A stretch of 64,000 nt of DNA from an uncultured Porphyromonas sp. (GTDB taxonomy: Bacteria > Bacteroidota > Bacteroidia > Bacteroidales > Porphyromonadaceae). The position numbers were made by a program, and so were the translations under genes. Within the stretch, counting starts at the first letter, position 1. Every line of letters begins with the position of its first letter. The DNA is taken from assembly GCF_900541275.1 (NCBI RefSeq), contig NZ_UQJH01000006.1:24015-88014 (forward strand), read 5' to 3'. The notes beneath the pieces were generated by a model. The model saw only the letters and a program-made list of their open reading frames with translations. It ran no database searches and was not told the origin of the DNA. This document shows positions 52,366-61,872 of the stretch, piece by piece.

Positions 52366-54396
52366 TCACGCCTCTACCTCCTCGGGCTTATCCTCGGTCA
52401 CGCGCTCGAGGCGACCCATGATGGCGAAGATGAAGACAGCGGCGATACCGCAGCAGGCGATCAGGATGATGAAGAAGGTGGGCATCGAGATCTTGTCCCA
52501 GAGGTTGCCCATCACGCCGACAAGCATATTGCCGACGGCGGTGGCGGCAAGCCATCCTCCCTGCATCAGACCGGAGTACTGAGGTGGAGCCACCTTGGAG
52601 ACAAAGGAGAGACCCATCGGGCTGAGGAAGAGCTCGGCCACCGTCAGTGTCAGGTAAGTACCGATGAGCCACTCCGGCTGTACCAGGATCGGGCTGGTAC
52701 CGCCATTGAGTGATCCGGGGGCAGGCAGCTGATTGGTCAGGGCGCAGATCAGCATCACGAGGAAGCCGGCTCCTGCCATGATCATACCGATACCGATCTT
52801 GCGCGGTGCGCTCGGCTCCTTGCCCTTAGCGGCCAGCGCAGCAAAGATACCGACCGTGATAGGCGTCAGGAGGACGATGAAGAAGGGGTTGAACTGCTGG
52901 AAGATCTGCGGGGTGATATTCTGCATACCCTCGAGCGGCTTTATCTGCGTCAGGTAGACTGCCGCAAGGCCGACGATACCGGCGACGAGCAGGCCGAGAC
53001 CGAGCTTCTTATTCTTCTCCGATCCCAGGAGACCCATCGTCATGGAGTAGATACCGTACATAAAGACGATGAAGGCCACCAGCATACCGATATTGAAGAG
53101 ACCGTAGGTGGTCGGGTCTACCTGACTCACCGTGTAGTCACGAGCAAAGAAGGTCAGCGTAAGACCATTCTGATGGAAGGCCATCCAGAAGAAGATCACC
53201 ACGATAAAGACGAGGATGAGGGCAAACATACGCTCCCGGACCTCCTTCTTGGGCATCGGTCTTACCTTCTTGCCCTGCTCAGCAGCATGGCTCATCGCCT
53301 GCTTGGCGGTCACGTCAGCAAACTTCCAGGTCTTACGTCCCAGGACGAAGATCAGGATCGAGATCACCAGCGAGATACAGGCGACGAAGAAGGCGTAGCT
53401 GTACGAGGTGGAGAGAGCGGTCTGGACGTACTCGTAGCCAAAGTCTCGAGCAAAGCCCTTAGACTCCACGCCCTCCTCGAGGGTCACGAGATCAGCAGGC
53501 ACCTCTGCCGCTGCGACGCGGTCGAGGATAGCCTGGCGGGCAGCCTGCTGCTCCGGCACGCGAGACTTAGCGAGGCGATAGTCCTCGTCGGTCACCATAA
53601 GTGCGGGATCGGTGATCTTGCCGGTGACGGTGTACTGGTTGAGCCCAGCGAGCTTGAGATTAAACTCTGCCTCACGAGCATCCTCCTGGAAGAGGACACC
53701 CTCATCGGACTTCGCCTTCTTGATCGCCTTGCTCTGATCCTCAGCGGTCATCGTTGCCCAGTCGCCATGCTTATCCTGGACAGCCTGGATGAAGGAGGTC
53801 TCCTCGTCAGCAGAGAGGAGACGGTCGTTGAAGCGGTTGTAGTTGGCCGGGATGTCGGCGTTGTAGTATGCGAAGTGGTGATTCTTCAGCACTCCATTCG
53901 TGATCGCCTGTCCCATACTGGGGGCGAAGAGGGAGCCGACGTTGATGAAGAGGTAGAAGATCGAGAAAGCGATGTCGCGGCCCTTCGCATACTTCGGGTC
54001 ATCGTAGATCTTACCTACGAGAGCCTGGAGGTTTCCCTTGAAGAGTCCCGTACCGAGCGAGATCAGGAGTAGTGCTCCCAGCATAATGGCGAGCCCCGCC
54101 TGACCGGCGCCGAAGGGCATACCGAGTAGCAGGTAACCACCAAACATGACGACCACTCCGATCAAGATCGTGCGACCGTAGCCGAGCCACTTATCTGCTA
54201 CCACACCACCGAAGACGGGCAGGAAGTAGATCAGGGCGAGGAAGATCGAGTAGATCCAGCTCGTAGTGGCCGATGAGAGTCCAAACTTTGCCTGCAAGTA
54301 CAGGGTCAGGATGGCCAGCATTGTGTAGTAGCCGAAGCGCTCGCCCATGTTTGCCAAGGCGAGCACCAGCAGCCCTTTAGGATGACGTTGTGCCAT
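52366..54396 (-). CDS. POT/PTR-family proton-coupled oligopeptide transporter
   Basis: This 676-residue inner-membrane transporter imports di- and tripeptides with protons, fitting an amino-acid-fermenting lifestyle. The family ExxER-like motif appears as NMGERFGYYTMLAILTLYL in helix 1, and GTGLFKGNLQALVG, FSIFYLFINVGSLFAPS and the C-terminal FLSPMGLSFVSK are conserved. Between helix 5 and the next one there is a hydrophilic insert of about 140 residues (about 172-315), predicted to face the periplasm. Usual POTs are 450-520 residues. It has its own promoter box and terminator. Confidence 0.93.
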   Translation of the reverse strand: MAQRHPKGLLVLALANMGERFGYYTMLAILTLYLQAKFGLSSATTSWIYSIFLALIYFLPVFGGVVADKWLGYGRTILIGVVVMFGGYLLLGMPFGAGQAGLAIMLGALLLISLGTGLFKGNLQALVGKIYDDPKYAKGRDIAFSIFYLFINVGSLFAPSMGQAITNGVLKNHHFAYYNADIPANYNRFNDRLLSADEETSFIQAVQDKHGDWATMTAEDQSKAIKKAKSDEGVLFQEDAREAEFNLKLAGLNQYTVTGKITDPALMVTDEDYRLAKSRVPEQQAARQAILDRVAAAEVPADLVTLEEGVESKGFARDFGYEYVQTALSTSYSYAFFVACISLVISILIFVLGRKTWKFADVTAKQAMSHAAEQGKKVRPMPKKEVRERMFALILVFIVVIFFWMAFHQNGLTLTFFARDYTVSQVDPTTYGLFNIGMLVAFIVFMYGIYSMTMGLLGSEKNKKLGLGLLVAGIVGLAAVYLTQIKPLEGMQNITPQIFQQFNPFFIVLLTPITVGIFAALAAKGKEPSAPRKIGIGMIMAGAGFLVMLICALTNQLPAPGSLNGGTSPILVQPEWLIGTYLTLTVAELFLSPMGLSFVSKVAPPQYSGLMQGGWLAATAVGNMLVGVMGNLWDKISMPTFFIILIACCGIAAVFIFAIMGRLERVTEDKPEEVEA

Positions 54397-54507
54397 GTGG
54401 TTAGTTGGTTTATAGGTTGTAAGTTATTATAGTCTTATCTCTCCTCTGCCCGTAACGGACCGGCAGGAGGCTCTCCGTGCGATCAAGCGTGTGGAGACCC
54501 CCGATGG

Positions 54508-54515
54508 CAAAAATA
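54508..54515 (-). promoter_or_regulatory. -7 promoter box for the POT transporter
   Basis: The minus strand reads TATTTTTG, 112 nt before the ATG. Confidence 0.4.
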
Positions 54516-54541
54516 CCTTTTTTACCGTTAAGTACAAAGAA

Positions 54542-54577
54542 GCGACCGCCCTCCTCATCACCGAGAGGGGCGGTCGC
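54542..54577 (-). terminator. Terminator after the AspT/YidE-type transporter
   Basis: GCGACCGCCC/GGGCGGTCGC forms an 11- to 12-bp stem with one bulged G; the minus strand continues TTCTTTG. It lies 23 nt past the stop. Confidence 0.65.
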
Positions 54578-54599
54578 CTCGTAGAGCGTCACTCTGCCG

Positions 54600-56276
54600 T
54601 CACGCGCAGAAGAGCAGGACCAGCAGCTGCGCCATCAGGATCCTCATAAACATCGCCAGAGGATAGACGGTCGCATATCCGATCAGCGGCTTATTGCGGG
54701 AGGTGAGCGTCTGAGCGTAGCCTAGTGCGGGCGGGTCGGTGGTCATACCGGCGATCATACCGGCGAGGGTGAAGTAGTCGAAGCGGTAGAACTTATGCCC
54801 GATAAATGCCACGACGATCAGCGGTAGGAGTGTGATCAGGAGTCCGTACCCGAGCCACGCGTAGCCTCCCTGGGTGAGCGTCTCTATGAAGCCCTGACCG
54901 GCACCGAGACCGACGCAGGCGAGGAAGGCGCAGAGGCCGATCTCGCGGATCATCAGGTTGGCACTCGTGGTGGTGTAGGTCGGCAGGCCAAACTCTGCAC
55001 CCCAGCGGCCGACGATGATGGCCACGATCAGCGGACCACCGGCGAGACCCAGCTTGAGCGGGGCGGAGAGACCGGGGATCACGATCGGCAGCATGCCGAG
55101 GATGATACCGAGGATCAGCCCGAGGAAGATGGCAAAGAGATTGGGCTTATTGAGCGCCTTGGAGGAGTCCCCGAAGGAGTGTGCCGCAGCGCTGACACTC
55201 TTCTCTCCGCCGACGCAGAGGAGCTTATCGCCCTGCTGCAGCTTCAGGTAAGGGACGGCCACCAGCTTCACGCCGGCGCGATCGACGCGCGTCACGCTGA
55301 CGTTGAAGTGCTCCCTCAGCTTCAGGTCCTTGAGCGTCTTACCATTGAGCTTACTATCCGAGAGCAGCACCCAGCGGGCGATCACGTCCTGAGACTTCTC
55401 CACCCAGGTCACGTGATCCGATGTGTCGAGCTTACCGACAGCCGAGATGATATCCTGCTCGTTGGTCGTATTGAGGATCACAAAGAGCTTGTCTCCCTCC
55501 TCAAATCGTGTCAGACCATTCACGAGGACAGTCTCGCCGGTATCCTTCTTCAGCACACGAGAGACGACGAAGCCGGTGTCCGGCACCAGCTTCTTCAGCT
55601 CCACGACCGTCTTCCCAAATAGCTCCGGATTGGTCACTTCGACAGAGACACCCTCCGTCTCGCTGGTCTCCGCGTCAGACTGTGCGGTAAGCCGCTTCTC
55701 CAGCTCATCGGTATTGACCTTAGCCACCACCTTCGTCATCACGATAGTCATGATGATGCCGACCACGGCGAGCGGATAGGCGACGGCGTAGCCCTGAGCG
55801 ATCGACTGATCAGCGACACCGGTGATGTCCTGATAGGTCTGCTGGGCAGCGGCAAGTCCCGGGGTATTGGTCACCGCGCCACTCATCACACCCACCAGCG
55901 TCTGCATCGGGATGTCGGTGATGTAGAAGAGTGCCACCGTCACCACCGCTGCCAGCGAGACACCGATGGCGGCGAGGACATTCAGCTTGGCGCCCTTAGA
56001 CTTGAGGTTTGAGAAGAAGCTGGGCCCCACCTCCAGACCGATGGAGTAGACGAAGATCGCCAGACCAAAGTCCTTGAAGAAGCTATTGATCATTGGATCG
56101 ATGGAGAGTCCCAGCTGGCCGAAGAGGATGCCGACGAAGAGGATAAACGCAGTACCGAGGGAGATGCCCCAGAACTTGATCCTCCCCAGCAGCAGCCCCA
56201 CGGCGATCGTAAGGGACAGGACGACGATCGCCTGTGCGACGCCGTGCTGCAGAAAGAGATTGGTTAGCCAGTCCAT
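54600..56276 (-). CDS. AspT/YidE-type putative transporter with TrkA-C domains
   Basis: This 558-residue membrane protein has two half-domains of about five helices each (residues about 10-185 and 390-558) flanking two RCK_C/TrkA-C regulatory domains (about 200-370, for example GKTVVELKKLVPDTGFVVSR and GKTLKDLKLREHFNVSVTRV). The pseudo-repeats VGPSFFSNLKSKGAKLN and GLGAGQGFIETLTQGG match the AspT/YidE/YbjL family. Members exchange aspartate for alanine or carry unknown substrates. The ATG at 56276 (MDWLTNLFLQHG) is preferred over 56303. Confidence 0.9.
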   Translation of the reverse strand: MDWLTNLFLQHGVAQAIVVLSLTIAVGLLLGRIKFWGISLGTAFILFVGILFGQLGLSIDPMINSFFKDFGLAIFVYSIGLEVGPSFFSNLKSKGAKLNVLAAIGVSLAAVVTVALFYITDIPMQTLVGVMSGAVTNTPGLAAAQQTYQDITGVADQSIAQGYAVAYPLAVVGIIMTIVMTKVVAKVNTDELEKRLTAQSDAETSETEGVSVEVTNPELFGKTVVELKKLVPDTGFVVSRVLKKDTGETVLVNGLTRFEEGDKLFVILNTTNEQDIISAVGKLDTSDHVTWVEKSQDVIARWVLLSDSKLNGKTLKDLKLREHFNVSVTRVDRAGVKLVAVPYLKLQQGDKLLCVGGEKSVSAAAHSFGDSSKALNKPNLFAIFLGLILGIILGMLPIVIPGLSAPLKLGLAGGPLIVAIIVGRWGAEFGLPTYTTTSANLMIREIGLCAFLACVGLGAGQGFIETLTQGGYAWLGYGLLITLLPLIVVAFIGHKFYRFDYFTLAGMIAGMTTDPPALGYAQTLTSRNKPLIGYATVYPLAMFMRILMAQLLVLLFCA

Positions 56277-56350
56277 AAATAATAGAGAAGAGCGAGACCC
56301 CATCCGCCAAGCAGACTAAGCCTCACCGATAAATTATTTCAAAAACAAAG

Positions 56351-56358
56351 CAAAGATA
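56351..56358 (-). promoter_or_regulatory. -7 promoter box for the AspT/YidE-type transporter
   Basis: The minus strand reads TATCTTTG, 75 nt before the chosen ATG. Confidence 0.55.
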
Positions 56359-56791
56359 ATAAAATAACACGACCCTGCCCCCTCACCTGCGACGTGCCAC
56401 CTCACCTCACGGCGCGCTACCTTGTCGGACGAGTCGGGCGGGGTCGAGGGGGCTAAAATCTAATACCGATATTAGTGTCGTCTAATACCGATATTAGGCA
56501 ACTCTAATATCGGTATTAGAGTTGCCTCAGAGCGCTTAGAGATGTCGAGGCTGGGGGACAGGTCATTACGCAAGAGACCTGGAGTGGATGGGTGGAGCGG
56601 GCAGCCTTTTGGCAAAAAGAGGTACATTTACCACCGAGTAAGGATAGTAAGCCATGACCGGACCCGATAGCCTCATACCGCTAAGTGCTTGCCCTCAGGA
56701 GGTGAGGCGGAGCGGAGGGGAACTTCGATCGAGGCGTATACCGGCGCGGCTACCTGTCACAGACTACCAGCGAGAGATAAGAGTCCACAGC
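56359..56791. other. Divergent intergenic region with palindrome array
   Basis: Apart from the array at 56460-56527 there is a GTAC.TTTA stretch near 56622 that is one base off a -7 box. An in-frame extension of the small gene starts at 56654, but its product before residue 47 shows no family character. Confidence 0.4.
56460..56527. repeat. 22-bp-period palindrome array (three units)
   Basis: Units start at 56460, 56482 and 56504, 22 bp apart, with spacers TGTCGT and GCAACT. The first two are CTAATACCGATATTAG and the last CTAATATCGGTATTAG. The last unit with flanks forms a perfect 14-bp stem with a TCGG loop (56496-56509 with 56514-56527). Confidence 0.9.
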
Positions 56792-57025
56792 ATGAGACGA
56801 TCGAGACGGCGGGGAGAGACGATCCGGCAGGAGCCACATACGGTGCGGGTGACGGTGCTCTTCTCCGAGAGCCAGATGGAGATCATCGAGCGGTACCTCA
56901 GGCGCCATCCCTGTCGGTCAAGGGCCGACTTCGTGCGACGATGCGTCATGGAGCGGATCGTGGGCGATGCGACGAAGCACCGCCCTACTCTCTTCGACAA
57001 CGGTGAGGAGGAGCAGCGCCGGTAG
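56792..57025 (+). CDS. Small basic protein, possible ribbon-helix-helix DNA-binding
   Basis: The 77-residue product starts MRRSRRRGETIRQEPHTVRV and contains TVRVTVLFSESQMEIIERYL, followed by a second helix RADFVRRCVMERIVG. A short strand then two helices is the ribbon-helix-helix pattern seen in small repressors and relaxase accessory proteins. The ATG at 56792 is chosen; an upstream ATG at 56654 would add 46 residues. It overlaps the next gene start by 23 nt, so the two may be coupled. Similarity is weak. Confidence 0.5.
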   Translation: MRRSRRRGETIRQEPHTVRVTVLFSESQMEIIERYLRRHPCRSRADFVRRCVMERIVGDATKHRPTLFDNGEEEQRR

Positions 57026-58844
57026 AGGCCTTCGTCTCCTCCTGCTGGTTGGGCTGACCTGCCTATGCATGCGGGTAGTCGCTCAGGAGAGCCTCTCCTC
57101 GGAGGCTATCCTAGCGCTCATCGAGGACGATGAGGCGCGCGAGGGGGCGGCCGAGGAGCTGGAGCGGCTGGAGCTTCATCCGCTGGACCTCAATACCGCC
57201 ACGGCAGACGAGCTGGCGCGCGTACCACTCCTGGATCCATTCTTTATCCGAAACTTTCTCCTCTTCCGCTCACAGAGCGGGCGATTAGGCTCGGTCTACG
57301 ACCTCAAGGAGGTGCAGGGCGCTGAGCTCCACCTCCTATCCCTACTCTACCCCTACCTCACGGTGAGCACCGCGGACGACCGCCCTCCCCGACCTCGGCG
57401 AGAGCATGCAGTGGGATCGCTCTACAAGGAGGGGTCCGCCTCGCTGCTGATCCGCTCCGTGGGGGACAATGGGAAGCACCTCGACTGGGCATTAGTGGGG
57501 GAGACGGACCGGGGAGAGCCCTTCCGCCCGGTCCGCGAGGGATGGATGGATCACCTCAGCGGCACGCTCCGGTACCGGGACGAGAGGAGAGCCATTCTCC
57601 TCGGTGACTTTCGCCTCACGACGGGTCGCGGACTGCTGATGGGGCAGGGACGCTCCTTCTTCTCCTCCTCAATCTACGGGACCGGCATCCCGGATCGGAT
57701 GACACGCGACCTGCGTCCCCACCGGTCGGCGAGAGAGTACGACTATCTGCGGGGGCTGGCCGTGGCGCAGGACCTCGGACCGATGCAGCTGGTGCTCCTC
57801 GGCGGGTACGAGCCGATCGATGCACGGATCGAGGGGCAGAGGCTTCAGACACTCTACAGGACCGGGCTCCACCGCGATGCCCCCTCCCTCCGCCATCGCC
57901 ATACAGCGCGGCGGGAGATGGTCGGGGGCTACCTCTCGTACGAGAGCGAGAGCGCCCACATCGGCGCGACAGGGCTGATCTACCGCCACCGCTCCCACTC
58001 GGGGACTCTGCTCTTGCCTCCAGTGCGCTATCCCGCATCGCGGGTGCTGAGGGAGGGATCGATCGACGGCTACTGGATGGGGGAGCGGGTGATCGCATCG
58101 GGCGAGGTGACCCTAGCACCGGGAGAGCAGAGGGCCGCTGAGGGCAGCCTCTCCTACCTGGACGAGATGCTGGGGGCGCTCACCCTCTCGGGTCGCTACT
58201 TCGGTCGAGAGCGCTACTCCCCCTACGGCACAGGAGACGGGCACTACTCAACAGGGCGGGACGAGCGGGGGTATCGGCTACAGTGGAGCGGCGAGGTGGC
58301 ACGATACGTCACCGGCATGGTGGTGGTCGACCGCTTTCGTCGTACTGCCGCCGGCTCGCCCTCAGGGACGATACTCATGGCGAGAGTGGGCAAGAGCGAC
58401 TACCACGGCTCCTCTCTCCTGACGCTCCGGTGGCTCGCTGTGCCGGATAAGCCTCGTCAGTGGACGATCCGGTACAGCAGCGACTATAGGCATGGGGCGA
58501 GGTGGTTCACGCGACAGGAGGTTCGGCTGCTCCACACCGAGGGAGAGGGTCTCGGAGGCGGCGTGACGGGGAGGGTGCGCTACGACGATGGGACGTCTAT
58601 GCTGGCAGAGGGCGAGGTGAGGCTCTTCCGGCTCACAGCGGGGCAGGTGATGCACAGCACCCTGCTCTGGATGCCCTACCTCTATGGCGGGACGATGCTG
58701 CGTGGGCAGGGAGTGCAGCTGACCGGACGGCTCCGGTGGCATCTCGGCAGACACGTCGCGCTCCACAGTCGCATCGCCCTCACCCGCACCTCCGACCGTC
58801 CCCTCACCACCGACCTCGCCCTTGCCCTCACCTACAGGCTGTAG
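57003..58844 (+). CDS. Helix-hairpin-helix outer-membrane protein
   Basis: This protein of about 613 residues has a signal peptide (RGLRLLLLVGLTCLCMRVVA, ending VVAQ), a ComEA-type helix-hairpin-helix segment (LDLNTATADELARVPLLDPF, then RSQSGRLGSVYDLKEVQG) and a long C-terminal region of alternating strands ending TDLALALTYRL, suggesting a beta-barrel. Proteins with this layout are common and uncharacterised in Bacteroidota. The GTG at 57003 puts the signal peptide at the N-terminus; an ATG at 56967 adds 12 non-signal residues. Confidence 0.75.
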   Translation: MRRSSAGRGLRLLLLVGLTCLCMRVVAQESLSSEAILALIEDDEAREGAAEELERLELHPLDLNTATADELARVPLLDPFFIRNFLLFRSQSGRLGSVYDLKEVQGAELHLLSLLYPYLTVSTADDRPPRPRREHAVGSLYKEGSASLLIRSVGDNGKHLDWALVGETDRGEPFRPVREGWMDHLSGTLRYRDERRAILLGDFRLTTGRGLLMGQGRSFFSSSIYGTGIPDRMTRDLRPHRSAREYDYLRGLAVAQDLGPMQLVLLGGYEPIDARIEGQRLQTLYRTGLHRDAPSLRHRHTARREMVGGYLSYESESAHIGATGLIYRHRSHSGTLLLPPVRYPASRVLREGSIDGYWMGERVIASGEVTLAPGEQRAAEGSLSYLDEMLGALTLSGRYFGRERYSPYGTGDGHYSTGRDERGYRLQWSGEVARYVTGMVVVDRFRRTAAGSPSGTILMARVGKSDYHGSSLLTLRWLAVPDKPRQWTIRYSSDYRHGARWFTRQEVRLLHTEGEGLGGGVTGRVRYDDGTSMLAEGEVRLFRLTAGQVMHSTLLWMPYLYGGTMLRGQGVQLTGRLRWHLGRHVALHSRIALTRTSDRPLTTDLALALTYRL

Positions 58845-58928
58845 TTTTCCCCTTTTTTCTCTCCAAAAACTTGGGCAGAAGGAGCAGGTACGACTGTCGG
58901 GGAGACGGAGCAGTATGTGCAAATTGGG

Positions 58929-58936
58929 TACTTTTG
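58929..58936 (+). promoter_or_regulatory. -7 promoter box for queA
   Basis: TACTTTTG matches TAnnTTTG, 21 nt before the queA ATG, which supports the short start. Confidence 0.55.
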
Positions 58937-58957
58937 CAGTCACAAAAGGATCAGATT

Positions 58958-60163
58958 ATGGACGACTATAAGAATATACGCATCAGCGACTACAGCTACC
59001 CTCTGCCCGAGGAGCGCATCGCGAAGTACCCCCTCCTGGAGCGGGATCACTCCAAGCTACTCCACCTCAGTCCCGAGGGGACGATCAGCGAGCACCACTT
59101 CTACGATCTGCCGAGCCTGCTCTCACCAGAGGACCTGATGGTGATGAATGACACGCGCGTGATCAATGCCCGCGTCGTCTTCCACCGCTCCACCGGCGCA
59201 CGCATCGAGGTCTTCTGCCTCGATCCCTACGAGCCGAAACTCTATGAGGAGTCCTTTGCCTCGCACCACAGCGTCACCTGGCACTGCATGATCGGTAATG
59301 CGTCGAAGTGGAAGGAGGAGCGTCTCACGCGACCGATCTCGGGCGGCACGCTCTCCGTGGAGCGAGTGGGCGACGGACTGGTTCGCTTCGCATGGGATAC
59401 CGATGGCTCCTTTGCCGACATCCTCGAGGAGGTGGGCGAGCTGCCGATACCGCCTTACCTCAATCGCGACACCGAGGCCTCCGACCTCGTCACCTATCAG
59501 ACCGTCTACGCACGGATCGAGGGGAGTGTCGCCGCTCCGACCGCCGGGCTGCACTTCACCGACCGGGTGCTACGGGAGCTGGAGGAGCGAGGGATCCGTC
59601 AGACGCGCGTGACGCTGCATGTGGGAGCGGGGACCTTTGCCCCCGTCAAGAGCAGCACCATGGGCGGTCACGAGATGCACAAGGAGGTGATCAAGGTGCC
59701 GGTGGAGGCACTCCGGACCATCGCCGAGCAGAAGCGGGCAGGGCGAAAGATCGTCTCCGTGGGCACCACCTCCACCCGCACGCTGGAGAGCCTATACTAT
59801 ATGGGGATCAACGTCCTGGAGGGTGTGGAGGAGCCGCTCCACGTCGGTCAGTGGATGCCCTACGAGCGGACCTATGAGGTGTCGGTGCCGGAGGCACTCG
59901 ATGCGCTGATCGACTATCTGGAGCGAAGTGGGAGCCCGGCACTGATCGGCGACACGCAGATCATCATCGAGCCAGGCTTCAGCTACCGCCTGGTGGACAA
60001 GCTGATCACAAACTTCCACCAGCCGGTCTCGACGCTGATGCTCCTTGTGGCGGCCTTTGTCGGCGAGGAGTGGCGCGAGATCTACCGCTTTGCGCTCGAC
60101 CACGACTTCCGCTTCCTCTCCTACGGGGACAGTAACCTCTTAGAGAAACCACTCACAAAGTAG
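58958..60163 (+). CDS. queA: S-adenosylmethionine:tRNA ribosyltransferase-isomerase
   Basis: QueA transfers and rearranges the ribosyl group of SAM onto preQ1 in tRNA, making epoxyqueuosine. The 401-residue protein begins MDDYKNIRISDYSYPLPEER and contains LLHLSPEGTISEHHFYDLPS, VMNDTRVINARV, the conserved VGAGTFAPVKS, and NFHQPVSTLMLLVAAFVG. An open frame extends far upstream to 58502 but overlaps the previous gene and has no family likeness. MATE begins 8 nt downstream, so the two may be cotranscribed. Confidence 0.97.
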   Translation: MDDYKNIRISDYSYPLPEERIAKYPLLERDHSKLLHLSPEGTISEHHFYDLPSLLSPEDLMVMNDTRVINARVVFHRSTGARIEVFCLDPYEPKLYEESFASHHSVTWHCMIGNASKWKEERLTRPISGGTLSVERVGDGLVRFAWDTDGSFADILEEVGELPIPPYLNRDTEASDLVTYQTVYARIEGSVAAPTAGLHFTDRVLRELEERGIRQTRVTLHVGAGTFAPVKSSTMGGHEMHKEVIKVPVEALRTIAEQKRAGRKIVSVGTTSTRTLESLYYMGINVLEGVEEPLHVGQWMPYERTYEVSVPEALDALIDYLERSGSPALIGDTQIIIEPGFSYRLVDKLITNFHQPVSTLMLLVAAFVGEEWREIYRFALDHDFRFLSYGDSNLLEKPLTK

Positions 60164-60171
60164 TCCACCCT

Positions 60172-61863
60172 ATGTCGTCTGCCTCCGGTCGCTCCCTCGA
60201 TCGCCGCATACTGAGGCTCGCCCTCCCCAATATTGTCTCCAATCTCACCGTGCCCCTCCTCGGGCTGGTGGATATGGGGCTGACGGGTCACCTGGAGGAT
60301 GCGGCGCCGATCGCCGGCATATCGATAGCGACGACGCTCTTCAACCTCATCTACTGGGTCTTCTCCTTCCTCCGTATGGGGACCTCCGGCCTCACGGCGC
60401 AGGCCTACGGGAGCCGCAGCCGGGAGCGCATGGGACGGACGCTGGCGCAGTCCTTCCTCATAGGGCTGGTCGGCGGACTACTGATCATCCTCCTGCAGAC
60501 ACCTCTCTCGCGGATGATCCTCTCCGTGCTCGCTCCGGAGGCGGAGGTGGAGCGGTATGCGCTGATCTACTTCGCCATCGTAGTGATGGGGGCGCCGGCG
60601 ATACTGACGACGAATGCGATGAATGGGTGGTTCATCGGGATGCAAAACAGCTGGTACCCGATGGCGGTCAGCATCATCACCAACCTCGTCAATATCGGGC
60701 TCTCGGCCTTCCTCGTGCTGAGCGAGGGGCGGGGGATAGAGGGCATCGCCATCGGTACTCTGGTGGCGCAGTGGCTAGGGATGCTCTTGCTCGCCGGCGG
60801 TGTCCTGCTGCTCTATGTGCGGAGGGGAAAGGTGACGCTGCCACACCGGCTGAGCGCCCTCGGGGAGGAGCTGGAGCGGTACTTCTCGACGAATGTCCAC
60901 ATTTTTTTCCGCACCCTGCTGATGGCGTGCGTGAGCGTCTACTTTGTCTACGCCGGGACGCGTATGGGGACGCTGACCCTGGCGGGGAATGCGCTGCTGT
61001 ACCAGTTCTTCACCCTTTTCTCCTACTTCATCGACGGCTTTGCCAATGCGGGCGAGGCGATCGTGGGAGACGCCTATGGGCAGCGGTCGCGGGAGGCAGT
61101 GCGCACGGCGGTGCGGCGACTGCTCGGCTGGGGGATCGGGCTCGGGCTGATCGTCACAGCGATCTATGCCGTCGCGGGAGGGGAGCTGCTGGCACTCCTG
61201 ACCGACCGGGAGGAGGTGCTGCAGCAGGCGCTCCTGTATCTGCCCTACGTGGTGGTGATCCCGCTGGCTGGCTGCATAGGCTTCGTGATGGACGGTGTCT
61301 TCATCGGCATGACGGCGACGCGGGAGATGATGTGGAGTATGCTGGTGGCGGTGGTGCTCTTCTTTGTGGTAGACTTCGGCATGCCGTTTGAGGACGGTAA
61401 TGCGCGGCTCATGACTGCCTTCCTCCTTTACCTCGCAGCGCGTGGCTTTGTCCAGCTGCTCATCGGGCTTCGGCTGGAGGGACTGGGAGTGCCCTTTTCG
61501 CATCACTATATCATCCTTGCCGGGACCACCTATGATGCGGATCGGGCAAGGTCTCTACGGGAGCTGATCCTTGAGGCTCTCCCCGAGGCGCAGCTGACGG
61601 AGGCGATGACGTCGGAGGATGCCAAGGGTAGTGGGCGACTCTACCGAAATGCGCTGCTGATCCTCGACAGCCGGGAGGAACCGGACGTGCTCGCCCGGCG
61701 GATGAAAGAGCTGGAGGAGAGAGCGGGGCGCGTCCGCACCCCGGGCGGAGAGGTGGCACTCGACCTCGATGTCGTCCTCTGCGACGACCAGGTCCTCCGC
61801 CCCGCCGACTACGCCGCCCCCTACTTCCAGTCTCTATACCGCCGGCTCAATACGGACATGTAA
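60172..61863 (+). CDS. MATE-family efflux transporter with C-terminal FolK (HPPK)-like domain
   Basis: Residues 1 to about 440 form a 12-helix MATE transporter (LRLALPNIVSNLTVPLLGLV, GLTGHLEDAAPIAGISIA and VTAIYAVAGGELLALLTDRE mark the two halves), which exports drugs or metabolites using ion gradients. From residue 446 to 563 the chain changes to a soluble domain that follows E. coli HPPK (FolK) in order: HYIILAGTTYDADRARSLRE like YIAIGSN, YRNALLILDSREEPDVLARR like YLNAAVALETS, ELEERAGRVR, and LDLDVVL (Asp531 and Asp533) like LDLDIML. The RWGPR loop and the PH(Y) histidine of active FolK are missing. Activity is therefore doubtful. The frame is open throughout, with no stop or frameshift. 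Confidence 0.8.
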   Translation: MSSASGRSLDRRILRLALPNIVSNLTVPLLGLVDMGLTGHLEDAAPIAGISIATTLFNLIYWVFSFLRMGTSGLTAQAYGSRSRERMGRTLAQSFLIGLVGGLLIILLQTPLSRMILSVLAPEAEVERYALIYFAIVVMGAPAILTTNAMNGWFIGMQNSWYPMAVSIITNLVNIGLSAFLVLSEGRGIEGIAIGTLVAQWLGMLLLAGGVLLLYVRRGKVTLPHRLSALGEELERYFSTNVHIFFRTLLMACVSVYFVYAGTRMGTLTLAGNALLYQFFTLFSYFIDGFANAGEAIVGDAYGQRSREAVRTAVRRLLGWGIGLGLIVTAIYAVAGGELLALLTDREEVLQQALLYLPYVVVIPLAGCIGFVMDGVFIGMTATREMMWSMLVAVVLFFVVDFGMPFEDGNARLMTAFLLYLAARGFVQLLIGLRLEGLGVPFSHHYIILAGTTYDADRARSLRELILEALPEAQLTEAMTSEDAKGSGRLYRNALLILDSREEPDVLARRMKELEERAGRVRTPGGEVALDLDVVLCDDQVLRPADYAAPYFQSLYRRLNTDM

Positions 61864-61872
61864 TGGAAAAAG

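Noticed and set aside
54410..54592. 60-residue minus-strand ORF
   Set aside because: It spans the terminator stem and promoter of neighbouring genes and looks like chance.
58502..58957. 152-residue extension at the front of queA
   Set aside because: It overlaps the end of the helix-hairpin-helix gene, has no QueA similarity and precedes a promoter box at 58929-58936.
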